Positions 31,317 to 32,787 of a DNA stretch of 32,787 bases are shown here, one piece after another. The translations under genes were made by a program, and so were the position numbers. The DNA is from an uncultured Oscillospiraceae bacterium (lineage in GTDB: Bacteria > Bacillota_A > Clostridia > Oscillospirales > Acutalibacteraceae). The notes under the pieces were generated by a model. That model was given only the letters and a program-made list of their open reading frames with translations, did no database searches and was not told where the DNA came from. The stretch spans positions 1 through 32,787 of the forward strand of contig CAJUTL010000032.1 in the NCBI GenBank assembly GCA_910589395.1. Direction: 5' to 3'. The stretch's first letter is position 1. Every line of letters starts with the position of its first letter.

Positions 31317-32504
31317 CTAAATCCCCATTTCTTTCTTCACTTCCTGGAAGCACTGTACCGCAAAATCCAGATCCTCCCTGGTGTGTCCGGCAGATACCTG
31401 GGTGCGGATACGGGCCTTACCCTGAGGCACCACAGGGTAGCTGAAGCCAACCACATACACGCCCTTTTCCAGCATACGGGCGGCAAATTCCCCGGCAACC
31501 TTGGCATCGTACAGCATCACGGGAACAATGGGGTGGCTGCCGGGCAGCACGTCAAAGCCCAGCTTAGAGAGCCGCTCCCGGAAGTAAGCGGTGTTCTCGT
31601 GCACCTTATCCCGCAGCTCGGTGGAAGCTGTCAGCAGCTCCAGGGTTTTCAGGCTGGCGGCGCAGACAGCGGGAGCCAGGGTGTTGGAGAAGAGATAGGG
31701 ACGGCTCCGCTGGCGCAGCAGAGCCACGATCTCCTGACGGGCGGCGGTATAGCCGCCAGAGGCCCCGCCCAGGGCCTTACCGAAGGTGCCGGTGATGATA
31801 TCCACCCGATCCTGTACGCCGCAGTATTCCGGAGTGCCTCGGCCAGTATCGCCCATAAACCCGGCGGCATGGCTGTCGTCCACCATGACAAGAGCGCCGA
31901 ATTCCTCGGCCAGGTCACAAATGCCCTGCAAATTGGCAATGTAGCCGTCCATGGAGAATACGCCGTCTGTGGCAATGAGCATCACCTTGCAGCCAGCTTC
32001 CTTAGCCGCTTCCAGCTGCAAGCGCAAATCGTTCATGTCGTTATTCTTATAGCGGAAGCGCTTCGCCTTGCAAAGCCGCACGCCGTCAATGATAGAGGCA
32101 TGGTTCAGCTCATCGGAGATCACAGCGTCCTCCGGCCCCAGCAGGGTCTCAAAAAGGCCGCCGTTGGCGTCAAAGCAGGAGGAATACAAGATCACATCGT
32201 CCATGCTGAGAAACTCCGCCAGCTTCTTTTCCAGCTCCTTGTGAACGGACTGGGTGCCGCAGATGAACCGCACGGAGGAAAGACCGAAGCCCCATTTATC
32301 ATAGCTTGCCTTTGCCGCCTCCAATAGCGCCGGGTGATTGCTGAGCCCCAGATAGTTATTGGCGCACATATTGACCACCTGCCGGGCCTGAGTGGTATCG
32401 ATCCGCGCCTTCTGCGGGGTAGTGATGACCCGCTCGTCCTTCCAGGTACCAGCTTCGCGGATCCCTTCCAGTTCTTTTCTGTACTTTTCAAGAGCCTGCT
32501 TCAT
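31317..32504 (-). CDS. kbl: Glycine C-acetyltransferase (2-amino-3-ketobutyrate CoA ligase)
   Basis: This PLP enzyme cleaves 2-amino-3-ketobutyrate with CoA to glycine and acetyl-CoA, the second step of threonine breakdown. At 395 residues it matches E. coli Kbl (398). Motifs seen: CANNYLGLSNHP at 47-58, SVRFICGTQSVHKELE at 77-92, DELNHASIIDG at 131-141, VDDSHAAGFMG with Asp210 and His212, and the PLP lysine Lys243 in TGTFGKALGGASGG. A GGAGG site precedes the ATG by about 8 bases. No tdh (threonine dehydrogenase) lies next to it in this window; the upstream side is a repeat. Other alpha-oxoamine synthases (BioF, HemA) are less likely given the ICGTQS and GTFGKALGG pattern. Confidence 0.93.
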   Translation of the reverse strand: MKQALEKYRKELEGIREAGTWKDERVITTPQKARIDTTQARQVVNMCANNYLGLSNHPALLEAAKASYDKWGFGLSSVRFICGTQSVHKELEKKLAEFLSMDDVILYSSCFDANGGLFETLLGPEDAVISDELNHASIIDGVRLCKAKRFRYKNNDMNDLRLQLEAAKEAGCKVMLIATDGVFSMDGYIANLQGICDLAEEFGALVMVDDSHAAGFMGDTGRGTPEYCGVQDRVDIITGTFGKALGGASGGYTAARQEIVALLRQRSRPYLFSNTLAPAVCAASLKTLELLTASTELRDKVHENTAYFRERLSKLGFDVLPGSHPIVPVMLYDAKVAGEFAARMLEKGVYVVGFSYPVVPQGKARIRTQVSAGHTREDLDFAVQCFQEVKKEMGI

Positions 32505-32599
32505 AGGAAAACCTCCAACTTTTTATTTCAATGAGTAATCAGCAATTAGGAAGGGCACAAACATTACAATTAACGCCAGATAAATTGGAATATATATGG

Positions 32600-32787
32600 C
32601 GCTCCTTGGCGCCCCTGAAAGGGGAGCTGTCAGCCGAAGGCTGACTGAGGGGTTCCGTGGTGATGAGTAGAAAAGGCAAGTTTTGTGCGGGATTTCAGCG
32701 CCCTATAACCCCTCCGTCACGGCTTCGCCGCGCTGCCGAAATCTGCTCGAAGAGCAGATTTTCCCCTTCTCAGGGGTGAGCGCGTCC
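32600..32787. repeat. Dispersed MITE-like repeat, copy 2, running off the window
   Basis: It contains the 34-base segment 32619-32652 that is the exact reverse complement of 28245-28278. Further hairpins include aatctgctc/gagcagatt and a ccgtcacggcttcgccg part typical of such elements. The right edge is beyond the window. No gene is seen in 32505-32787 and I find no convincing kbl promoter there. Confidence 0.65.

Noticed and set aside
1..32787. CRISPR arrays, tRNA and rRNA genes
   Set aside because: No regularly spaced repeats, tRNA cloverleaf or rRNA-like stretches were seen by eye on either strand.

Overview
The window looks like the chromosome of a low-to-mid GC Gram-positive gut anaerobe of class Clostridia, plausibly Oscillospiraceae or a relative. 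This rests on an exosortase G (XrtG) surface system of the kind known from Firmicutes, AGGAGG-type ribosome sites, c-di-GMP proteins of clostridial style, and dispersed palindromic repeats common in such genomes. It is inference: there is no rRNA or other marker gene here.

Layout. (A) 1-3640 is an array of RHS polymorphic-toxin tails. It holds the 3' end of a first RHS tip with a membrane-protein partner, an orphan RHS-core fragment carrying a second tip (toxin type-37-like) with a translationally coupled putative immunity gene, and a third broken RHS-core remnant. Tips and partners are AT-rich while the core pieces are GC-richer, as expected for swapped cassettes. (B) 3643-10121 is a carbohydrate locus: an AraC-type regulator divergent from fucI (L-fucose/D-arabinose isomerase), a GH172/DUF2961 enzyme and a GH116/DUF608 enzyme, closed by a strong terminator. 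(C) 10172-11415 contains a palindromic repeat and a complete tyrosine recombinase gene. (D) 11456-11907 is a segment bounded by perfect 27-bp inverted repeats, 40 bp after the recombinase. It carries a good sigma-70-type promoter at one end and terminator-like hairpins. I interpret it as an invertible promoter (phase switch). In the orientation given, the promoter points left, away from the next operon, so this copy reads as OFF.

(E) 11932-22706 is the XrtG surface system: a Firmicu-CTERM-like secreted substrate, XrtG itself, a GT2 glycosyltransferase fused to an LtaS-like phosphotransferase/sulfatase domain, a membrane protein with a degenerate GGDEF-like end, a 6-pyruvoyl-tetrahydropterin-synthase-like protein, a large PTPS-related membrane protein, and a GT2-GtrA protein. 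It runs into 22711-28011: a REC/HD-GYP/GGDEF regulator, an HPt protein and a hybrid histidine kinase, which together have all the parts of a phosphorelay acting on c-di-GMP. Most junctions from 11932 to 28011 overlap or are tight, and no terminator is evident until 28033-28080, so one switch could control about 16 kb.

(F) 28147-28301 is a dispersed repeat that recurs inverted at the right edge. (G) 28472-31260 is an operon with a near-consensus promoter: an amidohydrolase-2 family protein, a PnuC-like transporter and an MFS transporter. (H) A bidirectional terminator separates it from convergent kbl (glycine C-acetyltransferase). The main candidate for something undescribed is the phase-variable XrtG operon with a built-in c-di-GMP phosphorelay.
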